DNA of 64,000 nucleotides from Acidobacteriota bacterium (GTDB lineage Bacteria > Acidobacteriota > Blastocatellia > Pyrinomonadales > Pyrinomonadaceae). The notes beneath the pieces were generated by a model. That model saw only the letters and a list, made by a program, of their open reading frames with translations, was not told the DNA's origin and did not search any database. The stretch lies in assembly GCA_019639115.1 (NCBI GenBank), contig JAHBSM010000004.1, positions 124,001 through 188,000 of the forward strand. Direction: 5' to 3'. This document shows positions 17,965 through 26,967 of this stretch, piece after piece (position 1 is the stretch's first letter; each line of letters starts with the position of its first letter). The position numbers and the translations under genes are program-made.

Positions 17965-19182
17965 TCAGCCGGCCGACACAGCATTCTTTGCGGCAGATCG
18001 TCCGTCCTGGGCACGTGCCAGCTCAAGCGCCGTTTCGTAAGCGTGGTAAACGCCGTCAAATATCGATTCCCAGGTCCGCGTCAGTGCGAACTCCCGGCCG
18101 GCACGAGCCATTGCCGTACGCAGCTCGCCGTCCTGGATCAATCGCGTGGCGTATTCCGCAAATTCGTCGAGGTTCGATGCTACGAAACCTGTTCGTCCGT
18201 GATCTACGGCGTACTTTGGCCCACCTTTGTCGCTTACGATCGGAGGTGCGCCCGACGCCATCGCTTCCTGCGCTACGTTGCCGAAGGCATCCGTCTCGGA
18301 CGGGAATACGAAAACGTCCATGTTAGCATAGGCCTCGGCAAGCGGCTCGCCTTCGAGGTATCCCGTAAAACGCACGTGCCGCATCGAACTTTCCAGATAG
18401 CTGCGTTCGTTACCTTCTCCGACGATCAAAAACTCGAATCCGGTCAGGCCATTCTCGATCAATCGCCGTTCGATATCGGCAAGGAGCCTGACATTCTTTT
18501 CGGCCCGGAGCCGTCCCACAAATCCGATACGCACGACATCGTCGCTGACCGTGCGTTTGGCGGGATCGAAAAATTCGCTGTCTATGCCTCGGGCCATCAA
18601 GCGCGAGATGCGTCCGGTCCGCCTGGCGAGATCGTCCACGAGTTCCTGATTCGGAGCCAGGATCACCTTTGGCATCTTGTAGTAGAACCCGCTGCCGTCC
18701 ATTATCTTTCGCTCGGCAAGGTTCGCGATGCCTTCCCTTATCCCGGCCGGAAGAAAAGAGAACATCTTTCTGAGCCGGGTCGCCGCGAATTCATGGATAT
18801 TCGTATGCCACGACCCGACCATCGGTATCTTGTGCTGCCAAGCTAGCACGGCGCCGAGGATACTTACATCATTAAGGCCGGTAATGTGGATGACGTCAGG
18901 TTTGAATTCGAGGAGCCGAGCCTGAGCTCTGCGGTAATGGCGCATGAAGAGCGGATCGTATGATAAACCGTGATCGAGGCTGAAGGACAATAACGACCGT
19001 TTGAACGAAAAATGCGTCACCGACCCGTCAGACGTTTCGCCGCTTTCGGGCGCGGCGTGAATGCAGAGAAGCTCCCAGCCGTTGTCCCTCGCGTGATCGA
19101 CAAGCCTGCGGCAGGTCATCGCGGCACCGTTGACCTCTAGATAGGAATCCGGAAAGAAAGCAATACGCAGGTCTCTGCTCAC
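17965..19182 (-). CDS. GT4-family glycosyltransferase (second copy)
   Basis: GT-B enzyme of 405 aa. It starts MSRDLRIAFFPDSYLEVNGA, with the glycine-rich acceptor loop early in the N-domain. The C-domain has VRIGFVGRLRAEKNVRLLAD and VFPSETDAFGNVAQEAMASG, the nucleotide-sugar site. It differs clearly from the other GT4 gene, so it is not a recent duplicate. A GGCGGGC/GCCCGCC hairpin (19207-19222) lies in the 75-bp gap to the upstream PHP gene. Confidence 0.9.
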   Translation of the reverse strand: MSRDLRIAFFPDSYLEVNGAAMTCRRLVDHARDNGWELLCIHAAPESGETSDGSVTHFSFKRSLLSFSLDHGLSYDPLFMRHYRRAQARLLEFKPDVIHITGLNDVSILGAVLAWQHKIPMVGSWHTNIHEFAATRLRKMFSFLPAGIREGIANLAERKIMDGSGFYYKMPKVILAPNQELVDDLARRTGRISRLMARGIDSEFFDPAKRTVSDDVVRIGFVGRLRAEKNVRLLADIERRLIENGLTGFEFLIVGEGNERSYLESSMRHVRFTGYLEGEPLAEAYANMDVFVFPSETDAFGNVAQEAMASGAPPIVSDKGGPKYAVDHGRTGFVASNLDEFAEYATRLIQDGELRTAMARAGREFALTRTWESIFDGVYHAYETALELARAQDGRSAAKNAVSAG

Positions 19183-19257
19183 ACTAACACCCTATAAACC
19201 ACAAACGGCGGGCAAGCCCGCCTATTCGATGAACCGATATTATCACTGCCTCGGGCG

Positions 19258-20484
19258 TCAAGCAGCACTCGACGAGGCAGAATGAGCCTGCTCCTTGATC
19301 TGGACTTCCTCGTGATCGCCGAGGAGGAAAGCACGCGGAACGCGGTCTGCTTTCTTGCGGAAAACTCTGAAAAGCGGCCGCATCGATGGGCTGCCGAGGA
19401 AGCCCAGCGTCCAGATCGCGGCTCGAAGCCACGTCGGACCGCCCCGTTTCCAGCCGTGGGCCGATAGCGGAACGATACCTTTGCCGTCGCCGGTATCAAA
19501 GAAAACGCGGTCGAACCATCGCTGCCGGCCATCGCGGAAACTCGGATAGTGGCTGAGGATCTCGGAGAACGAGTGGAGCTGTCGCGAGTGCAGAGGATAC
19601 TCGTACTCAGGCATCAATGCGACCTGCGAACGCTTACCGACGCGAACCTCGTCAACGAATTCTTCGAAAGTAGCCGCGTTGGTCAGGTTGATCACCGTAT
19701 TCGGTTTGCAGCCGTGGCGGTCGCCTCCGGTCGCGATCGGGATGCCGTACTGCTCAGCGAGTTCTATCACGGCTCGATTCTCTGACCAACTCCGGAATCC
19801 ATTCACCTCGAACGCGTGTATCCATCGGCCGTGCTCCGCGACGAACATGTCGAGAAGCTTTTCGTGCCGCTCTTTGCCAACCATCTCGATATCCCAGAGC
19901 GGATGATTTAACACGACGAGGACCTCCGGGATCTCATTGAGCATCGCGAAAAGCTCCGTGAGGCGCTCCGGACGCTGGGAGTCGGTGTTGAACGTCAGAT
20001 CCAGCAGATCCTTGGTGATATCGACCGCGCGATCCCGCGGCAAATTATGTACACCTACATGGAAGTAACCGTACAGATACGGCACGGTCCATTCGAGCGA
20101 GATCGGCACGTGCGAGCCCGGAGCGGGATCCTCGATGCCAAGATTGGCGTCTATGCAATCGTGATCAGTAAGAGAAACAAAAGGAAAAAGCCCGGCATCC
20201 TCGATCTGTTTCTTCTCGATATCGTAAACCATACCGGCCGTCAGAGGGGGCGACCAGTAGGCGGTCGAGAAATCGATCCCTTTGCCTTCACGTTCCAGGT
20301 ATTTCTGCTTCTCTTTCTCCCAAAAGAAAGAGATGATCGGGAGCTTGGCTGCGTAATGAGGTACAAAATCGAGCATCTCCTTTGAGTGCTCGGTGTGACA
20401 ATGTAGCGAAACGCCCGTCTTGGCGCTCTTCGTCAGGTCGGTCCGGTCCGAAAGAATATGTACCTTGGATCTTGTCTTGCTCAA
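19258..20484 (-). CDS. PHP-domain metal-dependent hydrolase
   Basis: A 408-aa product with PHP-family metal motifs: VSLHCHTEHSKE (residues about 25-36), FVSLTDHDCID, VVLNHPLWD, and GGDRHGCKPNT. PHP proteins are phosphoesterases or related hydrolases; the substrate here is not clear. The C-terminal 100 residues lack motifs I recognise. It is the first gene of the minus-strand run of glycosyltransferases, and it diverges from the DUF4097 gene across a 261-bp gap. The function within glycan metabolism is inferred from context only. Confidence 0.8.
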   Translation of the reverse strand: MSKTRSKVHILSDRTDLTKSAKTGVSLHCHTEHSKEMLDFVPHYAAKLPIISFFWEKEKQKYLEREGKGIDFSTAYWSPPLTAGMVYDIEKKQIEDAGLFPFVSLTDHDCIDANLGIEDPAPGSHVPISLEWTVPYLYGYFHVGVHNLPRDRAVDITKDLLDLTFNTDSQRPERLTELFAMLNEIPEVLVVLNHPLWDIEMVGKERHEKLLDMFVAEHGRWIHAFEVNGFRSWSENRAVIELAEQYGIPIATGGDRHGCKPNTVINLTNAATFEEFVDEVRVGKRSQVALMPEYEYPLHSRQLHSFSEILSHYPSFRDGRQRWFDRVFFDTGDGKGIVPLSAHGWKRGGPTWLRAAIWTLGFLGSPSMRPLFRVFRKKADRVPRAFLLGDHEEVQIKEQAHSASSSAA

Positions 20485-20745
20485 CTCTCTTCTCCGCAGG
20501 CCTCTATCAAATTCTAGAGCCTATCAAATCGATGCTGCATTGTAAACGAATCTGTTCCTCGAACGCCCGGCCGTTCCGTCCTGGTTAGCGGCATCGATCC
20601 GGCCCGGGCAAAGGCTGACAACCAATGACGCTCGAAACCTATCTATTACAAATTCGAAAAATATCCGGCCTGTCTGTCATAAACGGCCGCCGAACGGTGT
20701 ATCAAGGGCAAGAACAGGTTTTGAACCTAGATCGAGGTAGCAATT

Positions 20746-22596
20746 ATGAATTGGCTTTATACAATAATCTTTTCGGGATTGATGACCGCCGGCGGCTCCT
20801 ATGCTGACGCACCGGCAGTGAACCCTCAGGCCGCGTCTGCTGACGAAAGCGTCGCGGTCGCTCAGAACCGTTCCGACGAAGTGGAACGTTTCGAACAGAC
20901 ATACAGGTTAGATCCGAATGGACGCGTTAGCGTGGCGAACGTAAACGGTTCGATCACGATCAAAGGCTGGGATCGAAACGAGGTCAAGCTGGTCGCGGTA
21001 AAAAGGGCTGACAGCAAAGAAACGCTGGCATCGGTCGAGATCAAGGTCGAGTCCAAAGACGATCGGTTCAGCGTCGCCGCAGATTACGGCGATTGGAAAT
21101 TCGGCGGACGAGACTGGAACCGCAGCCGCAAGATCGAGGTCGATTTTGACCTGATGGTGCCGCAAGGTGCCGTGCTTAACGAGATAGGCACCGTAAACGG
21201 CTCGGTCACGATCAGCGAGGTAAAGAACGCGGCAAAGATATCTGCGGTAAATGGCGTGATCAAAGCCGACCGGATCTCGGGCAACGCGAACCTTTCTACT
21301 GTCAACGGCGAGGTCTATGCCGAATGCGAATCGATCAAATCCGGTTCGAGGATCTCGCTTTCGACCGTAAACGGTCGGGTCTTTCTCACTGTCCCGTCGG
21401 ATATCAGCGCGACGATCAAAGCGACGAGCGTTAACGGCTCGATCACGAACGACCTTGGCCTGCCGGTTCGCAAAGGTAAATACGTCGGACGCGATCTATA
21501 CGGCCGAGTCGGCGGTGGCGAGTCGGTCGTCAATCTCGAAAGCGTTAACGGCGAATTGAAGATCATCCGGCGCAATGACGGCCGTTCGCCTTCGCCGGCC
21601 GTAAATCTGCTGTCGGCAAAGGCCGAGGACGACGATGTTAGTTTCGCCGCACCGCGACCGCCGCGTCCGCCTAGGGCTCCCGTGGAAGCCGCCGAGATCG
21701 CAGCGGAGGTCGCGGCCGAATTGGCTAGGCTAAAGCCTGATATCGACATGGCGGCCGCAACCGCCGCGCGCGCGTCGGTGAAAGCGTCGATCGAAGCTAC
21801 TAAAGCCGCAGCGGACGCCGTGAAAGCAGGCATGACCGCACAGAAAGATGCCCTGGCACCGATCGCGATCACTTATTTCCCTATGTCGGCGCCGCGAGTG
21901 GAAAGACGCGTTTCCACGATCCCGGTGAATGGCAAACCGAATCTCAGGATCAAGGCTCCTGGCTGTTCCGTAAGGGTGACGGGAAACGATTCCTCCGAGG
22001 TCAAATATACGGTCACGCAGATCGCGCGATCGCGTCAGGACGATACGATCGATGTTAAGGAGAACAAAAGTGGAAATGATATCGAGATCGTGATCGACGC
22101 AGGCAACACGTCTTCGCGCTCGGTCGCTCGCATCGATGTCACGGTTCCCAAGAGATCGGACCTGTCGATCATCACAGACGGCGAGATACGCGTGACCGGC
22201 GTCACCGGGACGCTGGATCTGAAAGGCGAGGACGGCGCGGTCAGCGTCATCGATACCGAAGGCTCGCTTAAAGTATCAGCCGCCGATGGGATGATCCGTC
22301 TCGTCGGTGTCAAAGGTTCCGCTTCAGTCAGTACCGAGGACGGGCCGATATCGCTCGATGGGAGATTTGAATCGCTGGATGCCAGGTCCGGCGACGGCGC
22401 AGTATTCCTTACGCTGCCAACCGGCCTGAACGCAGACATCACCGCGCCGAGCGGAGATATCCAGTTCGTCGGATTGGAACCCGTCGTATCCGGCAGCGAG
22501 GCGGCCCGACGATACAGGTTCGGGGCCGGAGGATCGGCATATCGGATCGCAACTGAAGGCCGCATTACCGTGCGGGCCTTCGATCCCGGCCAATGA
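20746..22596 (+). CDS. Exported DUF4097-type beta-repeat protein
   Basis: A 616-aa product. A short hydrophobic N-terminus (MNWLYTIIFSGLMTAGG) looks like a signal peptide. Residues about 50-270 hold repeated strands ending in VNG (SVANVNGSITIKG, GTVNGSVTI, AVNGVIKA, STVNGEVY, STVNGRVF, SVNGSI, SVNGEL), the DUF4097 beta-helix style. An alanine-rich helical segment (about 310-370) separates this from a second DUF4097-like half ending near 610. A GAGGT ribosome site (20734-20738) supports the ATG at 20746. The function is unknown; an envelope location is likely. Confidence 0.78.
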   Translation: MNWLYTIIFSGLMTAGGSYADAPAVNPQAASADESVAVAQNRSDEVERFEQTYRLDPNGRVSVANVNGSITIKGWDRNEVKLVAVKRADSKETLASVEIKVESKDDRFSVAADYGDWKFGGRDWNRSRKIEVDFDLMVPQGAVLNEIGTVNGSVTISEVKNAAKISAVNGVIKADRISGNANLSTVNGEVYAECESIKSGSRISLSTVNGRVFLTVPSDISATIKATSVNGSITNDLGLPVRKGKYVGRDLYGRVGGGESVVNLESVNGELKIIRRNDGRSPSPAVNLLSAKAEDDDVSFAAPRPPRPPRAPVEAAEIAAEVAAELARLKPDIDMAAATAARASVKASIEATKAAADAVKAGMTAQKDALAPIAITYFPMSAPRVERRVSTIPVNGKPNLRIKAPGCSVRVTGNDSSEVKYTVTQIARSRQDDTIDVKENKSGNDIEIVIDAGNTSSRSVARIDVTVPKRSDLSIITDGEIRVTGVTGTLDLKGEDGAVSVIDTEGSLKVSAADGMIRLVGVKGSASVSTEDGPISLDGRFESLDARSGDGAVFLTLPTGLNADITAPSGDIQFVGLEPVVSGSEAARRYRFGAGGSAYRIATEGRITVRAFDPGQ

Positions 22597-22761
22597 CGAA
22601 TATGCCAAGGCCCGCAGCCGGCCAGGCCAAACGCTCAATTCCATTTGTAAAATCTTCGCAGTAAGAGGCAAGCGTGAAACTTTAGGGGTGGTTTTACGTT
22701 TAGATGTGTGTCCTTTCTGCGGTAGTTCCTCGAGTATTACCCGTCCACTAATTTTATACAG

Positions 22762-25293
22762 ATGTCTTCATTTAGCCGGACCTATCTACATTCGATCATT
22801 ATGGCACTCTGCCTGACGGCGGTCTCGTGGGCTCAACCGGGGGCAACGCCGAATGGTTCGGGAAGGGCTGCAGGCCCTGGCGACGATCCTGCTGTCACGC
22901 GAGTCGGCAATGTGGACGTGCCGTCGTATAAGCTGCGTCCGGTGACGATCCCCAAGATGGGCGAAACGATCACGATCGACGGCCGTCTCGATGAATCCGT
23001 GTGGCAGTCGGCGGCGGTCTTCAAGGATTTTTATCAGACCTCTCCGGGCAACAATACCCCGGCATCACGGCCGACCGAGGCCTATATGATGTATGACGAA
23101 AAAAACTTGTACATCGGTTTCAAATGCTGGGACGAACGCGACAAGATCCGAGCTTCGGTCGCTAAGCGGGACAACGTGTTCGGCGAAGATAACGTGCGCG
23201 TCTGGCTCGATACATACAACGACCGAAGACGGGCATACGTGCTCGGATTCAATCCGCTCGGGATCCAGCAGGACGGTATCTTTACCGAAGGACAGGGCGG
23301 CGATTTCTCGGTCGATATCGTTATGGAATCGAAGGGCGTGATCGAGGATTGGGGTTGGTCGGTCGAGGTCAAGATCCCGTTCAAATCGATACGCTACGCA
23401 CCGGGAAAAGGACGGCAATGGGGATTCAACGTCGCACGCAACATTGACCGGTTCAACGACGAATTCGATCAATGGCTGCCCGACGACCGGAACGTCTCCG
23501 GATTTTTGGTCAAGCACGGCCGCATCACGGGCCTCGACGAGATCAAATACGAACGTACGCTCGAGATCGTGCCCAGCGTCACGCTATCGGAGACGGGAAA
23601 GCGAGAGCGGACGATCCCGCGATCGGACCTCGGGCCGATGTCGATCGATCCCGGCCGTTTTGTCAATCACCCGATAAAACCCGACCTGGGCGTGACGCTT
23701 AAATACACGCTGTCGCCGTCGGTAACGCTGGACGCGGCGATCAATCCGGATTTCGCAGAGATCGAGGCGGACGCTCCCGTCGTGACGGCGAACCAGCGTT
23801 TCCCGATATATTTTCAAGAGAAACGGCCATTCTTCCTTGAAGGTGCCGATATTTTCAGATCGCCGCTTCAGGTGTTCTACTCGCGCAATATCGTCGATCC
23901 GGATGCCGCGGTAAAACTCACGGGAAAGCTCGGCAAGACCTCGTTTGGCATACTAGCGGCGGCGGACAAAGCGCCGGGCAACTACGACCTAGATGATCGA
24001 AACGACAGGCTGACACGGCCGCGTATCGACGAGTTTCTGGACAAGCGTGCCTACTTCGGCGTTCTTAGACTAAAGCGAGATTTCGGACGTGAGAACAACA
24101 TCGGAATGTTTGCGACCTACCGCGGCTTTCCGGAACAGAAGAACCTGCTTGCCGGTGTCGATGGCAAACTCAAATTGTCGCCGAGAGCTACAGCAGTGTT
24201 TCAGGTCGTCGGAACGAATTCGCGACGATGCGTGTTTGACGCAACGTTCGAGCCGACACTCGATCCCGATCAGGCTCTACGCAACCGCCAGATATGCGGC
24301 GGCGGGAGCTTCGGCGGCGTGACAGTGCTCGGCAGCCCGTATAATCGGTATCGCACCGGCAACGGCGTCGGGTATTACGCGAACCTCGACTATACGACCG
24401 AGAAGCACGGCTTCTTTCTCGAAGCCGGCGGCCGCAGCCGCTACTATCGGGCCGATTCCGGATTTACACGAAGAACGAACACGAATTTTGCGTTCTTCTA
24501 CAATCGATTCTCGACCAAGTCCGACGCAAAGCGTGCGATCATCCGCGCAAGCTCCGGCCAATATGTCGGTGTCGATTACGATTTCAACGGCAGGCTTCAG
24601 AGTTTCAATATAGGCGGCAACATGAATCTGTCGCTCCAACGCAACACGTACGTTTCCCTGGAGGCGAATACGAGCTTTGAGAAGATCTTCGAAGAGGAGT
24701 TTGGGCTCAAGCGAATGCCGACGCGCCCGCTAGGAACATTTTTTGGCGATCCGACCCGGGCGGCCTGGCAGCAGTCGATCAACGGAAATATCAACCAGAC
24801 CCTGAGCAAACGTATCAACTACGGCGCGGCCTTCGGTTATGCACGCAAGGCATTCGATTTCTTTTACTTTGAGCCGAACGGTCAGCAGAATCCGGGGACG
24901 GGACAGGAGTTCGCAGCGGGAGTTTATGTCGAATACAAACCGATAAATGCCCTGAGGATATCAGCGAATTATGACAAACGCAGATTCGTCCGCGACGACA
25001 ACCGCGTACGTTCGTTCGACACCGACCTGATCACGCTGAGATCGACATATCAATTTACGCGGTTCATATTCACTCGGGCCCGGCTAGATTACGATTCGTC
25101 AAGTCGAAACTACAGCGGACAAGTGCTATTCGGCTGGAATCCGAATCCAGGCACCGCCTTCTATGTCGGATACAACGACAACTTCAATTACAACGGGCTG
25201 AGCCCCTTCACGGGTCAGCTCGAACCCGGATTCGAGCGAAACAGTCGCACGTTCTTTATCCGAGCTTCGTATCTATTCAGAAAGAGTTTCTAG
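22762..25293 (+). CDS. DUF5916 outer-membrane-like protein with CBM9-type N-domain
   Basis: An 843-aa product. Signal peptide in residues 1-25 (ending SWAQ). Residues about 70-260 resemble the carbohydrate-binding family 9 fold (ITIDGRLDESVWQSA, YIGFKCWD, YNDRRRAYVLGFNPLG, WSVEVKIPFKSIRY). The rest is the DUF5916 region, rich in alternating aromatic strands and ending in SRTFFIRASYLFRKSF, an outer-membrane barrel type C-terminus. Such proteins are common in Acidobacteriota and Bacteroidota. A sugar-binding or outer-membrane role is inferred. A strong terminator follows. Confidence 0.85.
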   Translation: MSSFSRTYLHSIIMALCLTAVSWAQPGATPNGSGRAAGPGDDPAVTRVGNVDVPSYKLRPVTIPKMGETITIDGRLDESVWQSAAVFKDFYQTSPGNNTPASRPTEAYMMYDEKNLYIGFKCWDERDKIRASVAKRDNVFGEDNVRVWLDTYNDRRRAYVLGFNPLGIQQDGIFTEGQGGDFSVDIVMESKGVIEDWGWSVEVKIPFKSIRYAPGKGRQWGFNVARNIDRFNDEFDQWLPDDRNVSGFLVKHGRITGLDEIKYERTLEIVPSVTLSETGKRERTIPRSDLGPMSIDPGRFVNHPIKPDLGVTLKYTLSPSVTLDAAINPDFAEIEADAPVVTANQRFPIYFQEKRPFFLEGADIFRSPLQVFYSRNIVDPDAAVKLTGKLGKTSFGILAAADKAPGNYDLDDRNDRLTRPRIDEFLDKRAYFGVLRLKRDFGRENNIGMFATYRGFPEQKNLLAGVDGKLKLSPRATAVFQVVGTNSRRCVFDATFEPTLDPDQALRNRQICGGGSFGGVTVLGSPYNRYRTGNGVGYYANLDYTTEKHGFFLEAGGRSRYYRADSGFTRRTNTNFAFFYNRFSTKSDAKRAIIRASSGQYVGVDYDFNGRLQSFNIGGNMNLSLQRNTYVSLEANTSFEKIFEEEFGLKRMPTRPLGTFFGDPTRAAWQQSINGNINQTLSKRINYGAAFGYARKAFDFFYFEPNGQQNPGTGQEFAAGVYVEYKPINALRISANYDKRRFVRDDNRVRSFDTDLITLRSTYQFTRFIFTRARLDYDSSSRNYSGQVLFGWNPNPGTAFYVGYNDNFNYNGLSPFTGQLEPGFERNSRTFFIRASYLFRKSF

Positions 25294-25321
25294 CAGCCCG
25301 CTCCTCCTGGTGCTGTTGCTC

Positions 25322-25357
25322 GCGGAATGGTTCTATCCGGGACCATTCCGCCTTTTT
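25322..25357 (+). terminator. Rho-independent terminator after the DUF5916 gene
   Basis: Perfect 10-bp stem GCGGAATGGT/ACCATTCCGC, 10-nt loop, then CTTTTT. It lies 29 bp after the DUF5916 stop. Confidence 0.92.
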
Positions 25358-25418
25358 GCTTAAACAACATCTTAAGCAACAGAGAGAAAGTTTTTTCTCA
25401 GATCCTTGTAAATATATC

Positions 25419-25447
25419 TTGTAAATTCTCATAAAAGAGTGTATAAC
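25419..25447 (+). promoter_or_regulatory. Sigma-70 promoter for the glycine-zipper protein gene
   Basis: TTGTAA, 17-bp spacer, TATAAC, within an AT-rich stretch. It is 55 bp upstream of the ATG, which also has a strong AAGGAGA ribosome site (25490-25496). Confidence 0.7.
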
Positions 25448-25502
25448 TGTTGCAGTTTCTAGATTTCATCCGAAACCGTTCACCAACACAAGGAGAATCA
25501 AA

Positions 25503-26561
25503 ATGTTAAACACTCGCTTTTCTCGGCTGATCTGCGTCTTGGCTTTAAGCATTTTTGCCGCGCCACTATTTGTGGCCGTTGAAGCCAGCGCTCAAACGAC
25601 GAATCTCAACATCGCTCTTCAGCGCGGCTATAGAACCGGATACTCGGACGGATATATGGCCGGCTACCGTGACACGATCGACAGCCTCGGCCGGGATGCA
25701 ACGCGTCACGACGAATATGCAAAGGCCGATCGGGCCTACAATCGCGAATACGGCACGCTCGATGACTACCGCGATGGTTATCAGCAGGGATTCGAAGCGG
25801 GTTACGCTACGGGATTCGAGAAGCGTTCGTTCGAGACCAATCTGCCTTCGGAAATAAAACGCCGAGGCGTCGTATCGGTTCGGCCTGCTGCGTCGAACAC
25901 GATGGCGCAGACCACGACCGCACCTGCCGCAACGACGGGCAGCACGGTAGCTGCAGTATCGACGAGCAGCAGCGGATATCAGATACCGGTCGCATACACC
26001 AATGGAGTGTCGGCAGAATCGATCATCATAATCCCGAGGGACACGGAACTGCTTGTGGAGCTTCAGGACGACCTGAGCACCGAGCGCAACCGTGAAGGCG
26101 ACAAATTCACGGCCAAGGTGACATCCCCGTCTGAGATCGCGGGAGCGATCATCGAAGGACGCATTAGCAAGATCGTCAAGCCGGGCCGCATCAAGCGTCG
26201 CTCCGAACTGCTGCTTTCGTTTGACCGTATCATCATCAGCGAGCAGCGTTGGAGCAACTTTAACGCACAACTGACCGAGGTGATGCCGGTCAAGGGCGAC
26301 AACATCAAAACGGTCGATACCGAGGGCACTGCTATCGGCAAGAGCTCGATCAAGAGCGACAGTATCAAGGTCGGCGGAGCGACGGGTACTGGACTTGTGA
26401 TCGGTGCGATCGCGGGCGGGCCGGTCGGGGCTGCGGTTGGTGCCGGCGTCGGAGCAGCTTTCGGCGTTGGCGCGGTCGTCATCGAACGCGGCAAACACGT
26501 AAATCTCAACAGAAATCAGCAGGTCCGCATCCGTACGAATTACGAAACGCAGATCCGCTGA
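25503..26561 (+). CDS. Secreted protein with GYxxGY repeats and glycine zipper
   Basis: A 352-aa product. Signal peptide 1-31 (ending VEASAQ). Residues about 40-120 carry repeated Gly-Tyr pairs: RGYRTGYSDGYMAGYRD and RDGYQQGFEAGYATGFE. A Thr/Ala/Ser-rich linker follows, then a beta-rich domain (ELLVELQDDLSTERNREGDKF), and a glycine zipper (GAIAGGPVGAAVGAGVGAAF) that may insert in or lie on a membrane. The strong promoter and ribosome site suggest high expression. The function is unknown; an envelope protein is likely. Confidence 0.8.
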   Translation: MLNTRFSRLICVLALSIFAAPLFVAVEASAQTTNLNIALQRGYRTGYSDGYMAGYRDTIDSLGRDATRHDEYAKADRAYNREYGTLDDYRDGYQQGFEAGYATGFEKRSFETNLPSEIKRRGVVSVRPAASNTMAQTTTAPAATTGSTVAAVSTSSSGYQIPVAYTNGVSAESIIIIPRDTELLVELQDDLSTERNREGDKFTAKVTSPSEIAGAIIEGRISKIVKPGRIKRRSELLLSFDRIIISEQRWSNFNAQLTEVMPVKGDNIKTVDTEGTAIGKSSIKSDSIKVGGATGTGLVIGAIAGGPVGAAVGAGVGAAFGVGAVVIERGKHVNLNRNQQVRIRTNYETQIR

Positions 26562-26765
26562 CGCCGTTGCCGCAAAGCGGCATTGTCGGATGTAAATATC
26601 AGGTGGCCGTGTTTCCTCCTCGGCCGACCAGCCGGGCTATCGCACTCGTTCTCCTTGCGTGGTTCGGCCGGCCGGCCGCTTTTCGTTTCAAGGGGCCGGT
26701 TTGACAATAGCCTCCGGCGGTGCAAAACTCCCGATGTGCCCGCCGAACGCCTCAAAGGTGTCAGC

Positions 26766-26843
26766 AGCAGGGGAAGTCGGGTGAGAATCCCGCGCGATCG
26801 CGTCACCGTAATGCGGCTAAGCCGACGAGCCGGGTCGCCTGCT
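26766..26843 (+). promoter_or_regulatory. Cobalamin riboswitch upstream of btuFCD
   Basis: The conserved core is readable: GGGGAAG, GGTGAGAATCCC, then CGCGTCACCGTAAT and AAGCCGACGAGCC. A closing stem AGCAGG/CCTGCT brackets about 78 nt, so this is a compact aptamer. The leader continues about 124 nt to the btuF start and probably holds the expression platform. The region before it (26562-26765) contains a GC-rich palindrome (CGGCCGGCCGGCCG) and no gene. Confidence 0.85.
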
Positions 26844-26967
26844 TCGGTCAAGAGGGCATTGGCAGATGTTTCGCGTTAAAACATCGCCGGTGCAAACAGC
26901 AAGTTTCGACGATTCGCCCTGTTTCTCCGGTCGGTGTTCCGATGCGTGGGAGGTGGGGCGGATCAAT

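Noticed and set aside
18043..18846. 267-aa plus frame inside a minus-strand gene
   Set aside because: Antisense shadow of the GT4 glycosyltransferase, which has clear motifs on the other strand.
26866..26967. N-terminal extension of btuF from an ATG at 26866
   Set aside because: It lies in the riboswitch leader, is not family-like, and the TTG at 26968 gives a proper lipoprotein signal.
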